A stretch of DNA of 64,000 nt from Pinus tabuliformis (GCA_031772625.1 CM062818.1:1680694167-1680758166), one strand, 5' to 3'; positions 12,061 through 24,395 are shown, counted from the first letter of the stretch. The notes: generated by a model not told the origin, from the letters alone. Numbers and translations: made by a program.

Positions 12061-12639
12061 GAACCTAGGAAATAATGTTTTTATTTGTAATATCTTGTTA
12101 ATGTTTTTTCTTCCCGACAATTTAAAGATATCTTTGAAAAATGAGATGCCTTCCTTTGAGATATTCTTAAAAGAGGTGACATTTGATCCATCATATCTAT
12201 TTATTTCCCAGAGATTTTTTATGGCCCTCCTGTGATTTTCTTTCCTCTGAAACTATTTTTTTTTCTCGTCACCAACCTTTAACCAAATCGATCTACTCTT
12301 CATATGTTACTCATTCTCCTTCTCCAAGAGGAGGGATCTTTTCCTCACCTCGCGATATTTTCAAATCGATAATAGTTCCTCAAAGAGAGAGGAATGTTCC
12401 CTATTCAACACAAGGTCCTTTAATTTTTCCTCAATTTCATTTAGTGACCACTTTTCCTAAAATTTCTTCTCCCCGACCCATTGCGAGATGATTTTTTTGG
12501 CCCTTTTAAGGTTCTCCTAAAATTTTATTAGAGGAGATGATATTTGAGTTGGATCATATGGGATCTAATGTGCCTTAATTATTTCAATAAAATATGGATG
12601 ATCAAGCCAACTAGGATTCAACTTGAAAGGTCCCAAAGG

Positions 12640-13340
12640 CTTCTGTGAAGAAGGATTCATGTCCATAATAACGGGTTAGTGATCAGACCCACCCCCATAA
12701 TCCACCCACTGATGAATACGAAAGTGTTGGTCCAAAAGGGTTTCAGAGATGAGAAAGTAACTTCTAGTCTTTTAGAAATATAAGAAGGACCAATCCTATT
12801 ATTCATCTATGTTGGGAGAAGTTTCTCAAGGATGAAATCCACCATCCCTGATTTTTGAAGTGTCTCCACAAAATAATCTACCTTTGGGTCTGGGTGCATA
12901 GAGGGACTCCAAACTTCTAAATGCCCTAAAGTAAAATTCAAGTCACCCACGAGACATATGAATTTGGATTTCAAGAAGGGGAGACTAAAGATGTTGTCCC
13001 AGAATAATTTCCTCTCCCCATAAGGACCATAAACATTCATAAGAAAGAAAGAAAAAACATCTTCTCTGAATGAGAAGAAAGTAGTAAGACATGACCTAGA
13101 GGCCCATGCCAACGAATAAAGTAGGATGGCTAGTTCCATCATGTGATCAGTCCTCCAAATTTCCCTTGAGAATCAATATGATGGGAAGACCAATTAGGGA
13201 GGATAAGAGATATAAAGGACTCAAATTTAAGTCCATCAATCATGGTTTCTTGCATCTAGATAATATGAGGTGAGAGGCATGCAATAAATCTCTTCAAGGC
13301 CAAGGATTTCTAGGGTTGGCCAATCCCAAAATGTTGAGAG
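12640..13340 (-). pseudogene. LINE-2 endonuclease remnant
   Basis: AP-endonuclease-like domain. The block near 13330-13250 resembles NIRGLG..SK..ALKR....P.I...QET. The open frame 13142-12807 (111 codons) holds MNVYGPYGERKLFW and VGDLNFTL, the strand with the catalytic aspartate. A weaker DH block follows near 12690. Stops and shifts break it, and it adjoins the RT remnant as expected for ORF2. Confidence 0.78.
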
Positions 13341-14089
13341 AAAATATTTTCATTTTTAAATGCTCCTAATATATACTTCTCTAAGTGCCCCAATAATAGA
13401 CCTTTTCTTCCCTTGTTTTATCTCTGAGGAGGCTTGTTACTTGGCTAACGAAATAAATGATTTTCTCCCTTTTCCCAAGCTTTGAGGTAATAGGAAATCA
13501 ATAGAGCCAAGACCCCCTCCTAGCTCAGGGATTAAACCCCTATTCTAAAGATCATCTGCAATCGATTTAGAGGAGAGGAAGAAAATATTGTAATGGTGTT
13601 TGTGCGAAATAGAAGGGAGGGGGGTGGGGGAGGAAAGGCCTCCAAGACAAGAGAAAGGTTGTTGATAGAAGAAGGGGGAATAGAAGGGGAAGAAGGAGGA
13701 GCAAGAGGAAAAGAGAGAGAAGGGAGGAGGACTGATAGATTTTTCAAATATATAAGGGGAAAACTATAAAGAGACTAAGAGAGTGGATCATTGAAACTAG
13801 TAGCTAAAGAAGGGGAAGGGGAGAAAGAATTTAACATACCTAAAGATCAAGTCGAGATGACAACAGAACCAAGATGCACATCTCCTTGGGGATCCTTTGA
13901 TGTGACTATGCACTTGTATTTTTACACCTCCACAGATTCGACCAGAGTGCTTTCCAAATTTCCACTTAGGTTGGCCCCCTTCCATCTAAACTAGCGATTA
14001 GGTTAGAAAAAAATCTTGGAAGTATTTCCCTCAAAGGTGATACTATAAGAGGGGAATTATTGGATTCTAGATCCTTGTGCAATTTTTGT

Positions 14090-14480
14090 ACTCGTTTCTA
14101 TTTAAGCTTTCCATTAGGGAATTCCTCCCCAAAATGTTTATATTAGTGACAACAAGCACACTTGTAAGGTATTCCTTCGTAGTCGAGGGCTTGCTTGTGA
14201 ATTTTAGATCCCACTTTTATGGTAATGGAGTCAGGTTAACTAGATGTTAGGTTAAGACCAACAAGGTTTTGTGCCATTGCCATATAGAAATTTTTCTTGC
14301 AAGAGAAGTTGCTTCATAATAAAACCCTAATATATTTTGGATTTCATGAAATACCTCGTCTAACCAGTGGTGCAGGGGGGTGGCTGGAATTCTAACCCAT
14401 ACCAGAACCATCGAGAGCCAATCAGAGAAGGAATCAAAATTCATTATCATTTTTTTAAGGAAGAGGGCTTGGGAACCCCA
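14090..14480 (-). pseudogene. LINE-2 ORF1 (DUF4283) remnant
   Basis: The frame 14450-14247 carries VLVWVRIPATPLHHWLDEVF, matching the W.RLP.LPL..W block of DUF4283. A zinc-knuckle remnant (YKCACCH..KHF) follows at about 14180-14105 in another frame, with its last cysteine apparently lost. This is gag-like ORF1 of LINE-2. Confidence 0.7.
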
Positions 14481-15453
14481 CTGCTAGCACTAATGTAGAA
14501 GCTTATCTGCATCCTCCCTAGAGTGTGTGATCCATCTTAACTAGTCATTTTCTAAGATAATGCATATGGTAAAGTAACCTAAAACAAGAGCGAAATGTTT
14601 TTCTGTCCAACTCTTCATAATAGTTATATTCATCCTCTTAATTATGAACCTGACTACTACAACAACCTCTTCCATCCTGGATATCAACTCCCAAAATCAA
14701 ACTAGGCTCATCTACCTTTCTCGTCAAGCATTTTTTTGCTAGTTTTTAGAATAGTCTTCAGCACCAATTACTGGGAGGGCAACTGAGAATTCAAGGAAGT
14801 ATATCTTCTTAGTATTTCCCAAGTTATGATATCACACAGGAAACTAGGTGGAGAAGGTAAACAAGGGGGGTTACCGAGACTAAGGAGGTCACACAGTAAA
14901 AATCACCTCGCTAACTTTGATGAGGAGAAGGGTTAATCATGACATAAGGAAGGATGGATTTAGGGAGGGAACTTTATGGAGCTATGGGGGACCGGGGGGA
15001 TCACAGACAAGGAGAGTGATCAGGGAAGAGCACATGGGTCGAGGGGTTGGGAGGGGGGCATGTGGAGGGAGGTGAAGAGGGAATGCACATTATGTCACAA
15101 AAAGGAGTCATCGACTCAAAGAGAGTTTCCTAATAGTATGGTGGTGTCAGAGATGTAAGGAGTAGGAAACCTAGAGGGGAAGACCAAATTTGAAATCCTT
15201 CGTAAGGGTCTTCAGAGTAGTTGATTTGATCTACTTCCATCATAGTTCAATAGAGGATCAGAGCCCCATTTAGAGATCCTAGTTTTCCATGAAGATAAAA
15301 AATTAGAAGTAGTTATATGTGAAATCCTCCTCCATATTTGTGTGTGTTTGTGTGTAATCGTTTTATTTTGGTAATTTTAAAATTTTAATTTTTAGAAATT
15401 GTTTTATGTATTTTTTAAGGTGTTATTTTACATTTTTTTTTAATAATTATGAT

Positions 15454-15566
15454 GATACCAGTTATCAAGATGATGGTTTCAATAAAGTCATAATTGTAAC
15501 TCTCAAAATAAAATAGTGATATTGGTAGGAACACTTTCTGAAACCATCATCTTGATAACTGGTATC
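15454..15566. repeat. Perfect 28-bp inverted repeat with 57-base loop
   Basis: Arm 15454-15481 (starts gataccagttatcaag) is the exact reverse complement of 15539-15566. The right arm ends in 'actggtatc' and continues 'agggg', so it resembles the end of a retrotransposon LTR plus a tRNA-Met primer binding site (TGGTATCAG). No coding sequence is evident around it. It may be a rearranged LTR end or a small fold-back element. Confidence 0.85.
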
Positions 15567-15915
15567 AGGGGTAAAATGGCCACTAAATACAAGCTCAAAA
15601 AACAATGAGAACTTTGAAATGAGTATGTCCTCTATGGGCTCACTCCTGATAATAAGAAATGCCTCTTCTAACTCTGGACCTCTATCGTGACATGGTGAAA
15701 AAAACACCTAGAGACTCATAGGTAGGCCAAAAAATTCCCTAAATAAGATAAACCCTCCCCACATAGTACCACATAAAATTGATATGGCCAAACATCGAGA
15801 GATGGATGAAATGATAGACAATCTTCTTAGCGACCTTTCTAGCAAGGCCCACATTTTCCAAAGTAGCTACAGTGTGCAATCCACTGCCATGTTTCAAGAA
15901 GCAAACAACATAAAG
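15567..15915. other. Spacer, possible internal part of a decayed LTR element
   Basis: This lies between a primer-site-like motif and a copia-type LTR start. A frame opening ATGGCCACTAAATACAAG near 15576 is broken by stops and matches no gag I know. Confidence 0.4.
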
Positions 15916-16435
15916 TGTTGGGTGTGGAGCCTAATTATCTTTTGTATTCAAAGGTTTCAACCAGATGTATACCCCAGGAAGACTGTACACCCCTCCACGT
16001 AGGGGGGTGCGGGGGGGACTTGTCCCCCCCACGGGGGTTCAGGGGCCAGCGGTCCACCGGCGAGGGTTCGAGGGCAGCGCCCTCGAAGCTAAAAATAGAT
16101 GTAAAATTGCCTTGTAAAAGTCTAGTAATTTCTAGTCAATCTGGGCCGTTCATTAGGCAGATGATCTGATGGTAGAAGTTATGTTTAATTTATGTTTTTT
16201 CCCTAGAAGGAAATCCCTCACTATATATGAGGGAATTGTATTACGTCTATGTATATCTGTATTCTGAGTGAGGAAGAGAGAGGAGATTGAGAGCAAAGAG
16301 GGTGTTACAGTGGATCTGCTGTAGGTTGTATCTCTTCAGTTTGTTGGATAATATAAAAGGAAGGACTGGTTGTTTCTCCGTGGACGTAGCCCAAACTGGG
16401 TGAACCATGTATATCTGTGTCTCTCTTGTTTTATG
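15916..16435 (+). repeat. Copia-type LTR, partial
   Basis: Starts TGTTGGGTGTGG and carries features common in plant copia LTRs: a GC-rich block of G and C runs at about 16000-16080, a TATA-like 'ctatatatgaggg' near 16220, and a late block 'ccgtggacgtagcccaaact' at 16378-16397. It seems to be cut at 16435 by the gypsy-1 LTR. I see no partner LTR in the window, so it is a fragment or a solo LTR. Confidence 0.6.
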
Positions 16436-16899
16436 TGTTATGCTCTTAACCTGCAAAGCAATACCCAAACATAGAATTTGCGAAGAAAAGATACCGAGAA
16501 CACAAAATATGCAAAGAAAATATACCCAGAACATAGAATAGCAATAATTTTATTATTCAGAGAGAAATGTTCACAGGCCTCTTCGAGGGGGCAACCTCCA
16601 ATAGAGAAGAGCTCGATTACAAAACAAGACACAATGCTCCTCGCAGGGAGTCTCTATTCTTTATATATGACTCATACATGCAATACCACGGGCCAATATC
16701 GTGGGTTTTATTAATACCATCTATCTAATACTACCGCCCATTTACCATCTATCTAATACTACCGCCCATTTGCAACTAACTGTGGTCCCGTCATTAATTG
16801 CGGGTTAACCACTTACAAATATTAATATGGGCTTTATTGACTCTTGACTATGACATGATCCCATGACATAAATAAGGGGGTTAGGGTGGGACCCTAACA
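16436..16899 (-). repeat. 3' LTR of gypsy-1
   Basis: On the minus strand it opens TGTTAGGGTCCC at 16899 and ends AGCATAACA at 16436, about 464 bases. A TATA-like 'tatataaaga' lies at about 16661-16670. Positions 16716-16771 hold an exact 28-bp tandem duplication (unit accatctatctaatac... in plus orientation). A 22-base block at 16577-16598 (gcctcttcgaggggg...) is shared with the gypsy-2 LTR. Confidence 0.8.
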
Positions 16900-16915
16900 T
16901 GCCCTCCCCCTTAAG
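16900..16915 (-). other. Polypurine tract of gypsy-1
   Basis: On the minus strand the bases read CTTAAGGGGGAGGGCA directly before the LTR start TGTTAGGG. This is the usual plus-strand primer position. Confidence 0.85.
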
Positions 16916-16928
16916 ACTAGCCTTGTCC

Positions 16929-18559
16929 TCAAGGCTGAAGCTGCGGAAACTGCTGAAGAATAGTGGCTGGTTCCCAAGTTGCATCTTCCGGAGAGGTGTC
17001 TTTCCATTTGACGAGGACCTCCTTAAGCATGCGGCCGCGCAGGTGCTTGTCTCGTGTGTCTAGAACATGTTCAGGTTGAAGCCAGATTGACCCTTCTTTG
17101 TCCAATTCAGGTACACTGGTTTGAACTTGGCAATTGTTCCCAATCACTTTCTTGAGGCACGATACATGGAAAACTGGGTGGATTTTTGCTGTAGGTGGCA
17201 AAGCCAACTTGTAAGCCACTTCTCCAATGCGCTGAAGTACTTGGTATGGTCCGTAGAATTTTGGAGAGAGCTTTTGACAACCCTTGTCTTTGAGTGTTGT
17301 TTGCTTATATGGTTGCAGCCTCAAAAAGACCTGATCCCCTTCTTGAAATTGGCGCTCTGAGCGATGTTGGTCAGCCTGTTGCTTCATACGGTTCTGAGCT
17401 TGATGAAGATTCTCGCGCAGATGGGCAAGCATGGTTGCGCGGTGTTGTAGGAGTTGATCCACGACTTGTACTTTGGAGCACCCTGTGAGATAAGAAGTAG
17501 GGGAAGGCGGAAGTTGTCCATAGACTGCTTCATAGGGAGTCATTTTGGTGGTGGCATGATAGTTGGTGTTATACCACCATTCCGCCATAGGTAACCACTG
17601 TACCCAAAGGTGTTGTTTTTCTGAAGTGAAACACCTAAGGTAGGTTTCTAGACATTTGTTGATGGCTTCGGTTTGAGCATCTGTTTGCGGATGATATGAA
17701 GTACTGAGTTTGAGTTGAGTGCCTTGTATTCTGAAGATCTCCTGCCAAAAATTACTGGTGAAGATTGGGTCGCGGTCGGACACAATAGAAGTGGGCATGC
17801 CATGCAATTTGAAGATCTGATCCATGAAAGTTTGAGCAACCAAAGTGGGTGTGAATGGTTGGGGTAGGGCGTAGAAATGAGCATACTTCGACAGTCGGTC
17901 CACAACCACCATGATGACTGACTTGTTCGCAGACTTTGGAAGACCTGTAATGAAATCCATGGAGACCTCTGTCCAAATTGACGCTGGAATGGGCAATGGT
18001 TGTAATGTGCCTGGTGTGTTGACGGTTTCCCCTTTGTGGCGTTGACAGACATCACATTCTGCTACGAAAGTAAGGATGTCCTGTTTCATGCCGGTCCAAA
18101 AAAATGATCTTCTGGTGCGAGCATATGTCTTCTGAAAGCCCGAATGTCCTGCAATAGGAGATGAGTGCAATTCTGCCAAAATGCGACTTTTGAGGGTGGA
18201 TGTTGGTGATATTACGACTCTGTCCTTGTAGCGAAGAATATCATTCTGCCATGAGTAGCCCTTGCTGGAATTAGGATGTACCTGCAATTGAGAAATGAGT
18301 TGGGGGAGCCCGGGATGTGAAAACCATTCCAAGCGAGCCTCTTCAATCCAGTCTGGAATGGGGAGGGAAATTGCGAGCAGAGTACTTTCCTCCTCAAATT
18401 GGCGCGACAATGCATCTGCTACCCTGTTGTCTTTCCCTTTCTTGTAAATGATCTCATAATCATATCCCAGCATTTTGGCTAACCATTTATTTTGTTGTGG
18501 GGAAGATAGGTGTTGCTCCAAAAAATATTTAAGACTGTGATGATCTGTGCGGATCAACC
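16929..18559 (-). pseudogene. Gypsy-1 pol: RNase H (partial), integrase, chromodomain
   Basis: An unbroken frame of 542 codons. Residues 1-53 are the end of RNase H (TDHHSLK, then NRVADALSR). The integrase zinc finger has H131, H138, C168 and C171. The DDE core has D201, D261 and E297, a D,D35E spacing, with the motif HPQTDAQTEAIN where DGQTE is more usual. A chromodomain occupies about residues 500-540 (LVKWKDTSPEDATWEP) and would bind histone marks to guide integration. The frame is open to the truncation point, so loss of the 5' half, not stops, is what inactivates it. No start codon belongs to this product; it is the tail of a polyprotein. Confidence 0.92.
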
Positions 18560-18977
18560 TTTTAATATCTATTCCATTAACTTACATCTTTAAAGATCGA
18601 TATAAAGGAAATGTAACATGATGTATTATAGGTGTAAATAGATTAACTCTTAGTTTAGGTTATATTAGTATTATATTATTTTTAGGTTAGTATTAGATAA
18701 CAGGGTTATTGGACCCTAACTAGTCGGAACCACCATCTTCAATGGAAAAGGAGCTGCTTTAAGTTCCCAACCGGGTGGTCTCCCCTAATGTTAACGACAA
18801 ACATTTTTGCCGATCAACATTTTTGGCACTAGAAGGAGGGCTAACATCTGTTTGGTTTCTTTAGAGATCTTGTTTTTAAAGTGTTATTTAATTTCAATGG
18901 TTCCTCTTAAGAGACCACTTTGGAGTTGCTTTATTGGACTTCCACCTGATTCGACTCCAATTTAGGTAACTAAACTC

Positions 18978-19430
18978 TTGTCAAAGAAGAAGTTTAACAG
19001 TGAGAATAATGCCTCTTCTTATGAACATGTTTATCAATTTATTTTAAATTTTAATCATTATGATCTTGATGAAGGTGTCATGTGCAGGTTGTTTACCCTT
19101 ACTTTGGCAGGAATAGTGAAAGACTGGTGCAAAGCCCTACCAGTTGCTTCCATACACACTTGGGACGCTTTTATAATTCTTTTCTTACACACTTTTCATG
19201 ATTACAAATTTGAACTGGTATGTGATCAATTAGAGAAAATTGGTGGTTTTGAAGGTGAATAATTAGATAAATTTTGTATTAGATTCAAATTAATGTGTTC
19301 TCAATTTCAACTTCATGATTTACCTCCACAGTTTCAATTAATAGGATGGTTTGAAATTTTTTTTTTTTCCTTCCATTCCTAATCAATATGAAATAATTTC
19401 AAGTTTAAATGATTCATCTTCGCCTTCCAT
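18978..19430 (+). pseudogene. Retrotransposon gag (capsid) remnant
   Basis: The frame 18978-19262 (94 codons) matches the capsid part of gypsy gag: HVYQFILNFNHYDLDEGVMCRLFTLTL, then VKDWCKALP and TWDAF...F...F. A continued match follows after a stop to about 19430 (KFCIRFKLMC, FPSIPNQYEIISSLN), with a frameshift at the T-run near 19360. The product would form the particle shell. No zinc knuckle is seen downstream. Confidence 0.75.
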
Positions 19431-20494
19431 TAAAATGACTGAAAAATCTGAGATAGAGAAACATGTTAATTACAATGAAATTGTTGCAACCACATATGAT
19501 AAATTTATCCATTTAATTCACACTTCTTATAGTGTTAATTATAATTTAGACTCACTTTCACATGTTAATGAATTGCAACCAACTAACTTGCAACAAGTTG
19601 ATAATTGTTTGCAAGAAGATCACATCAACAGATTTGAAGAATCAATGATCCCAAAATCAAAAAATCAGTAGAAAACTCAAATACCAATAGTTGAATATGA
19701 TAATTTTGATTTTTGTAATAATGATCACCTACAAAATTCAAGACAAAAGGAAAGTATGGTCAACAATGAATCTAAAATCAGCAATGGAGAATAGACAAAA
19801 GAATATGCCCATAGAGAGATTTTTAGGTTCACTGCCTCAAACTCTCATTTTCATCTTTATCCTGATATTTTTAGCAATTTAGTTCCTATTCATATTAATG
19901 ATATATCAAAACTAAAAGAACTTGTTACACATGAATTTCTAGTTGATTATCGTCATGATAATGAAATACTTAATACTCATTCTTTCAATTTTGAAAAAAA
20001 TGTGCCCAATGCTTCTTTTTGTTTTGATGTGTCTCGTGGGAATGCTATAAATTTTAAGGAAAGTTGTGAAGTCATTTATGACTAATATGTTGATAATGAG
20101 GATAGTCATTCATCTCATTCTTCATTAAATACCTCATAATCAAATTAAAACCTCATTTGAAAATGGAGAAAACTCTAGTTCAAAAATTATCCCAATAATT
20201 TCTCATTTTCAATCTTCTAATCATTTTAATGATTTCATTGCTCAAGATTCCATCCTGATATATGACTCTTATGATGATCGCATTACCTTTTCTATTCTTG
20301 ATCCATTATCTCATGCACAAGATGATGTCGATAACCATTCCAATTGCATTATTTTGGCTAAGTCTTGTGAAAAAAAAAACTTGTCAAACCAATCCCAATT
20401 GTGGTATAACAATAATTGTAATTATAATATAACTAGTGATTGATTAGAATTTTGTTCTTCTTCTTTTATTTTTCAACTCTTTGATATTCTATGC

Positions 20495-20983
20495 TTGTAT
20501 GCTAAATTGCTAGATATTGCACACACACGAGAAAAATTAACAAAAAAGGATGAATTTGAAATTCAGAGCTTTATTTCTAAACATCAAAAGCCATTACTCT
20601 TCCAATTTTGTCTGATGTTCATCTCATATCAATATTATTTTCCTTCTCAAAGGCATTGCCAACAAATTTTTCTACTTGAGTGTGTACCTTTACAACATGA
20701 ACATCCATCTAACACAATTGATGATCTTCCATCATATGTACATAAAACTGACAATTTGATGCAGGTCATTGCATTTAAAATATTATTTTCACAATTTGAC
20801 CTATTATCCTCTTCTTTAGATTACTTCCAATCTCTAACTAATATTCATCCATATTTTTATTATCCCATCGAGATCTTGTTGGAAGAAAATCTCCAAGAGA
20901 GGGTGAATATAAGTAAGTTACTTCTTGTACATACATTAACAATAGCTGTACATAATTTTTTTGTCTTATTTCTTTTGGTTTAA
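20495..20983 (+). pseudogene. Unrecognised 162-codon frame downstream of gag
   Basis: Encodes a protein rich in phenylalanine, leucine and histidine, with the stretch KKDEFEIQSFISKH near the N-terminus and a hydrophobic C-terminus (HNFFVLFLLV) that could be a membrane segment. I do not recognise it. Its place, 3' of gag in a gypsy-like block, would suit an extra ORF before a 3' LTR, as in some Athila or Tat elements, but that is only inference. Base composition is that of the surrounding AT-rich DNA, so chance cannot be excluded. Confidence 0.3.
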
Positions 20984-21000
20984 GTAGATTTATAATTTTA

Positions 21001-22203
21001 TTATTGATGTTTGATGTGCACTTTCATGCAGAAAATAAGATGCTTGTATGGCTTCATTGGAAGTACGATTTCACTCAGTCTTAGTCTATTTTTAGATTAG
21101 GATTATGAATAGTTTAGAAATTAGTTTAAATTGAATAGAAGATGGTTTTGAACTTTAATTAATACATGGGAGGAAATGAAGATTTATGAGGTAAAATTAT
21201 GATCGAATTCTTCCAGGTACACATTTATATGGTCATCCTCATCTGGTTTGATTTTTATTTTAGCTTTTCTTTTCTCTTTTAATCATTATTCATTTCTTAT
21301 ATTTTGTTGTTCTTCTTGCAAGTTCCTAAGGATTTGATTTGTAGATTCATATTTGTTGGCAACAAACATTTCAGAAGAACAATCATCATATGACATTAGG
21401 GAGTTTTCTCTTTTCTAATTTTGCGTACATTTTTAATTCGATTGTCAGTCTTATTCTTAAAATTGAATCTTTAAAGACTCGCAAACTATCTTTAAGCAAG
21501 ATTTGAAAAAGTAATAGAACCTCCATCAAAGCATATAAGAATAACTTTAAATCAATAACTATTCTTTAAAATGAAAGAAATTTATTAACAAATCATCATA
21601 CAAGATAAATTCAACATAATAATTATTCAATTACATTTTTATGTTAATTCTCTATACTATCTTGTAAGATGTATCTCAAGGTTTATTCTCTTGATTGTTT
21701 TCTTTCTGATTTGATAAGAATTTTAGGCTTAAATGGATTGTCTTTTCATTCCATTTCACAATAAAATGGAGTAATGTTTTCTCCTTAAGCTTGGCATAAT
21801 CATTCGCTGAGTCATTTTTATACTCTAATTTATATTAACGAAACCTAATATCTAAGGATCACTTCAATGAAGATGATTTCGTTTATATTCATTTCCAACT
21901 TTCCTAACCAAATAGAGTTCTTGGTTCTTGGACTTTAAATATCTCCATTATTTGATTATGAACTATCTTTAACCCCTATCTTTAAAGAAATTAAAACAAA
22001 TTTAACATCAGTTACTTAAGGTCATGAGTTCTTTTGAGAGCAAGACTGTTTAAGCAAGTGAATAGTAGCCAGATTAAAGATTTTGAAGCCATCCCTCTTA
22101 AGGGGTAGTATGCCATCCCATCTATTAAGTAATCTCTATGAGATTAACAGTGACCATAGCTAAACATAAAAAATAAAAAATAAAAACAAAAATGGTCAAT
22201 TGA
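21001..22203. other. AT-rich spacer, nothing recognised
   Basis: No coding motif, LTR pair or tandem repeat could be supported here. A purine stretch near 21168-21181 could be a relic polypurine tract of the preceding element. Confidence 0.5.
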
Positions 22204-22710
22204 AGGATAGGAGGACTCATAATGAGTTGACCTACCATGAACATGAGTTCTAACGTTATGACATTACCATTATTGTTCACCAAGCCAAGGTAATGATGTT
22301 CAACCACAAGGTTGAAGGACAAGAGGTCCCATCACGAGTCAACTTGTTCACCATGTTAGATCTCATGAATGGCATTTTCATTAGCTGGTTACCTAGCAAG
22401 GACAATGATATTTAGTTGGCATTCAAATTATTTTAAGATGATGTTTTGCAACTATGCATTTATTCCTAATAGATGGGACAGTAGCACCTAAAAGGGTTAA
22501 AAGGCATCCCTATGGAAGGACAAGAGGTCTCATCACGAGTTAGCTTGTTCACCATGTTAGATCTCATGAATGGCAATTTCATTAGTTGGTTACCAAGCAA
22601 GGACAATGATATTTAGTTGGCATTCAAATAAATTTAAGATGATGTTTTGCAACTATGCATTTATTCCTAATATATGGGACACTAGCACCTAAAAGGGTTA
22701 AAAGGCATCC
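22204..22710. repeat. 201-bp tandem duplication plus an older diverged unit
   Basis: Unit 1 (22315-22515) and unit 2 (22516-22710) both open 'aaggacaagaggt', share 'cttgttcaccatgttagatc' and end near 'aaaaggcatcc', with few differences. The stretch 22204-22314 looks like a strongly diverged copy of the first half of the unit. No coding function is seen. Confidence 0.85.
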
Positions 22711-23261
22711 TTGTCGAGGCTATAGACGTGTGCTAGCAGTAGTGGCCATGCTTATGGTATGAAAGTTAAATTACTATTTTTTATTGATTATCTTGTTTAC
22801 TCAAAAACTGATGTCCAATTAAGTTGACTATTATACATATAAATTTACTGAAAATGTTGAATTCATGGGGTAAATTTTTAAAGTTCATGAACAATAATGG
22901 TATATCTATTTATTTGAAAACATATAATAGGGACAAAATGGTTAGAATATTTGAATTTGAGCATTTCAAATTATCTAATTATAATTCATTCATTTTTAAA
23001 CTAATTTTTGTATATTTATGACAGAGATAACTACTTCTCCCTAGTGTGTCACCATTGTTGTAGTGGATGTGTAGATGTAATGTAAGTATGTAAACAATTT
23101 TAAATGTCGATTTAATTAAAAATAGAACAAAATAAAAGTGAAAAGTTAAGTGATTGGGGTGATGAGTGTAAACATTTAAATTTTGCTTCAATTAATAATA
23201 AAAAGTTAAAATAATTAAAATAATAAAAATCAATTTGTTATATTTTGATTTTGTGAATAGG
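22711..23261. other. AT-rich spacer, nothing recognised
   Basis: Only short frames without family resemblance are present. Confidence 0.5.
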
Positions 23262-24085
23262 CTTTGTTACAATACCATGGGCCAATACCATGGCTTATCA
23301 ATATTGCATGCCCAAAAACCATGACTTATTTCACAACCAATATATTTTATAGCAATATGAAAAGATTCTTAACCATGGATATTTCCCCAATTTTATTGTG
23401 GATATTATTAACTTTTAATTTAGTTAGGTTTTGTTACAATATCATGGGCCAATACCATGGCTTACCAATGCCACATGCCCAAAAAATATAACTTATTTCA
23501 CAATCAAAATATTTTAGAACAATATGAAAATATTATTGACCATGGATATTCACCCCCACCTTACCATGGATATTATGGACTTTGTTACAATACCATGGCT
23601 TATCAATACCACATGCCCAAAAAAACACAACTTATTTCACAATAAAATTATTTTATAACAATATGACAAGATTCTTAATCATGGATATTCACCCTCACTT
23701 TGTCATTGATATAATGAACTTGTGAATAGGCTTCATTACAATGGCATGGGATAATACCATGGCTTATGAATACAACAATATGACAAGATTATTAATCATG
23801 GATATTCACCCTCACTTTGTTGTTGATATTATGAACTTGTGAATAGGCTTCATTATAATGGCATGGGATAATACCATGGCTTATCAATACGACATGCCAA
23901 AAAATCATATTTTACTTCACAATAAAAATATTTTTCAACAATATGACAAGAATCACGGATATTCACCCCCACTTTACCATGGATATTATTAACTTGTAAA
24001 TAGGCTTTATTACAATACCATGGTCCAATACCATGGCTTATCAATACCACATGCCAAAAAACCATAACTTATTTCGCAATAAAAA
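23262..24085. repeat. CCATGG-rich tandem array, about six units of 120-170 bp
   Basis: Units start near 23262, 23430, 23581, 23731, 23851 and 24004 with 'ttacaatacCATGGg' or a variant. They go on through 'taccatggcttatcaatac.acatgcc', 'cttatttcacaa.aa.attttat' and 'caatatga.aagatt...catggatattcacccccactt'. Unit length varies through internal deletions. The recurrent CCATGG palindrome gives each unit several short dyads. Confidence 0.88.
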
Positions 24086-24395
24086 TATTTTATTTTATAA
24101 CATTTTTTTAATTGAAGCTAAAAGGAAAAATGTTATAATTACTTTTGAGATATATCTAAATCCTCTATCCTCGCGAGTACTAAAAATATTCCCATATAAA
24201 TTAAATTAATGGTTTAATAAAATTAAAAATGAGAATAATTTCATATTTAAAGATGTGGAATTTATAAAATATAAATAATATTAGTAAGAACCAACATAGA
24301 TCCATCTTAACTAAGGATCCAATTGATGCCAACAAGCAAAGCTAAGGGGAGAGGGGGGAGTGAGAGGGAGGGAGATAGTGACAAATTTGGAGGGT

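Larger units (their letters stand above)
9290..15300 (-). mobile_element. LINE-2: heavily decayed plant L1-type LINE
   Basis: A second minus-strand LINE, recognised by remnants in the right order: ORF1 (about 14480-14090), endonuclease (13340-12640), RT (12060-10580) and RNase H (9978-9370). It is far older than LINE-1: almost no frame is longer than 110 codons and many catalytic positions are gone. I could not find a target-site duplication or a clear A tail, so both ends are approximate. A guanine- and purine-rich stretch at about 14820-15160 may be its 5' leader. Confidence 0.8.
16436..18559 (-). mobile_element. Gypsy-1: 5'-truncated chromodomain Ty3/gypsy element
   Basis: Minus-strand element with its 3' LTR at 16436-16899, a polypurine tract just inside, and pol from the RNase H middle to the chromodomain. 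Homology ends abruptly at 18559, so gag, protease, RT and the 5' LTR are missing. The chromodomain and the spacing of the integrase place it among chromoviruses. Confidence 0.88.
18560..21000 (+). mobile_element. Gag-bearing Ty3/gypsy-like remnant, no pol seen
   Basis: A plus-strand block with a recognisable retrotransposon gag at 18978-19430, followed by about 1.5 kb of AT-rich sequence with broken frames and a 162-codon frame of unknown origin. No protease, RT or integrase motif appears on either strand. The stretch 18560-18720 may be an LTR end, but I could not pair it with another LTR. It may be a non-autonomous gag-only element or a pol-deleted one. Confidence 0.55.

Noticed and set aside
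23262-24085. CRISPR-like array
   Set aside because: Units are 120-170 bases and similar throughout, with no repeat-spacer alternation. The context is a plant genome.
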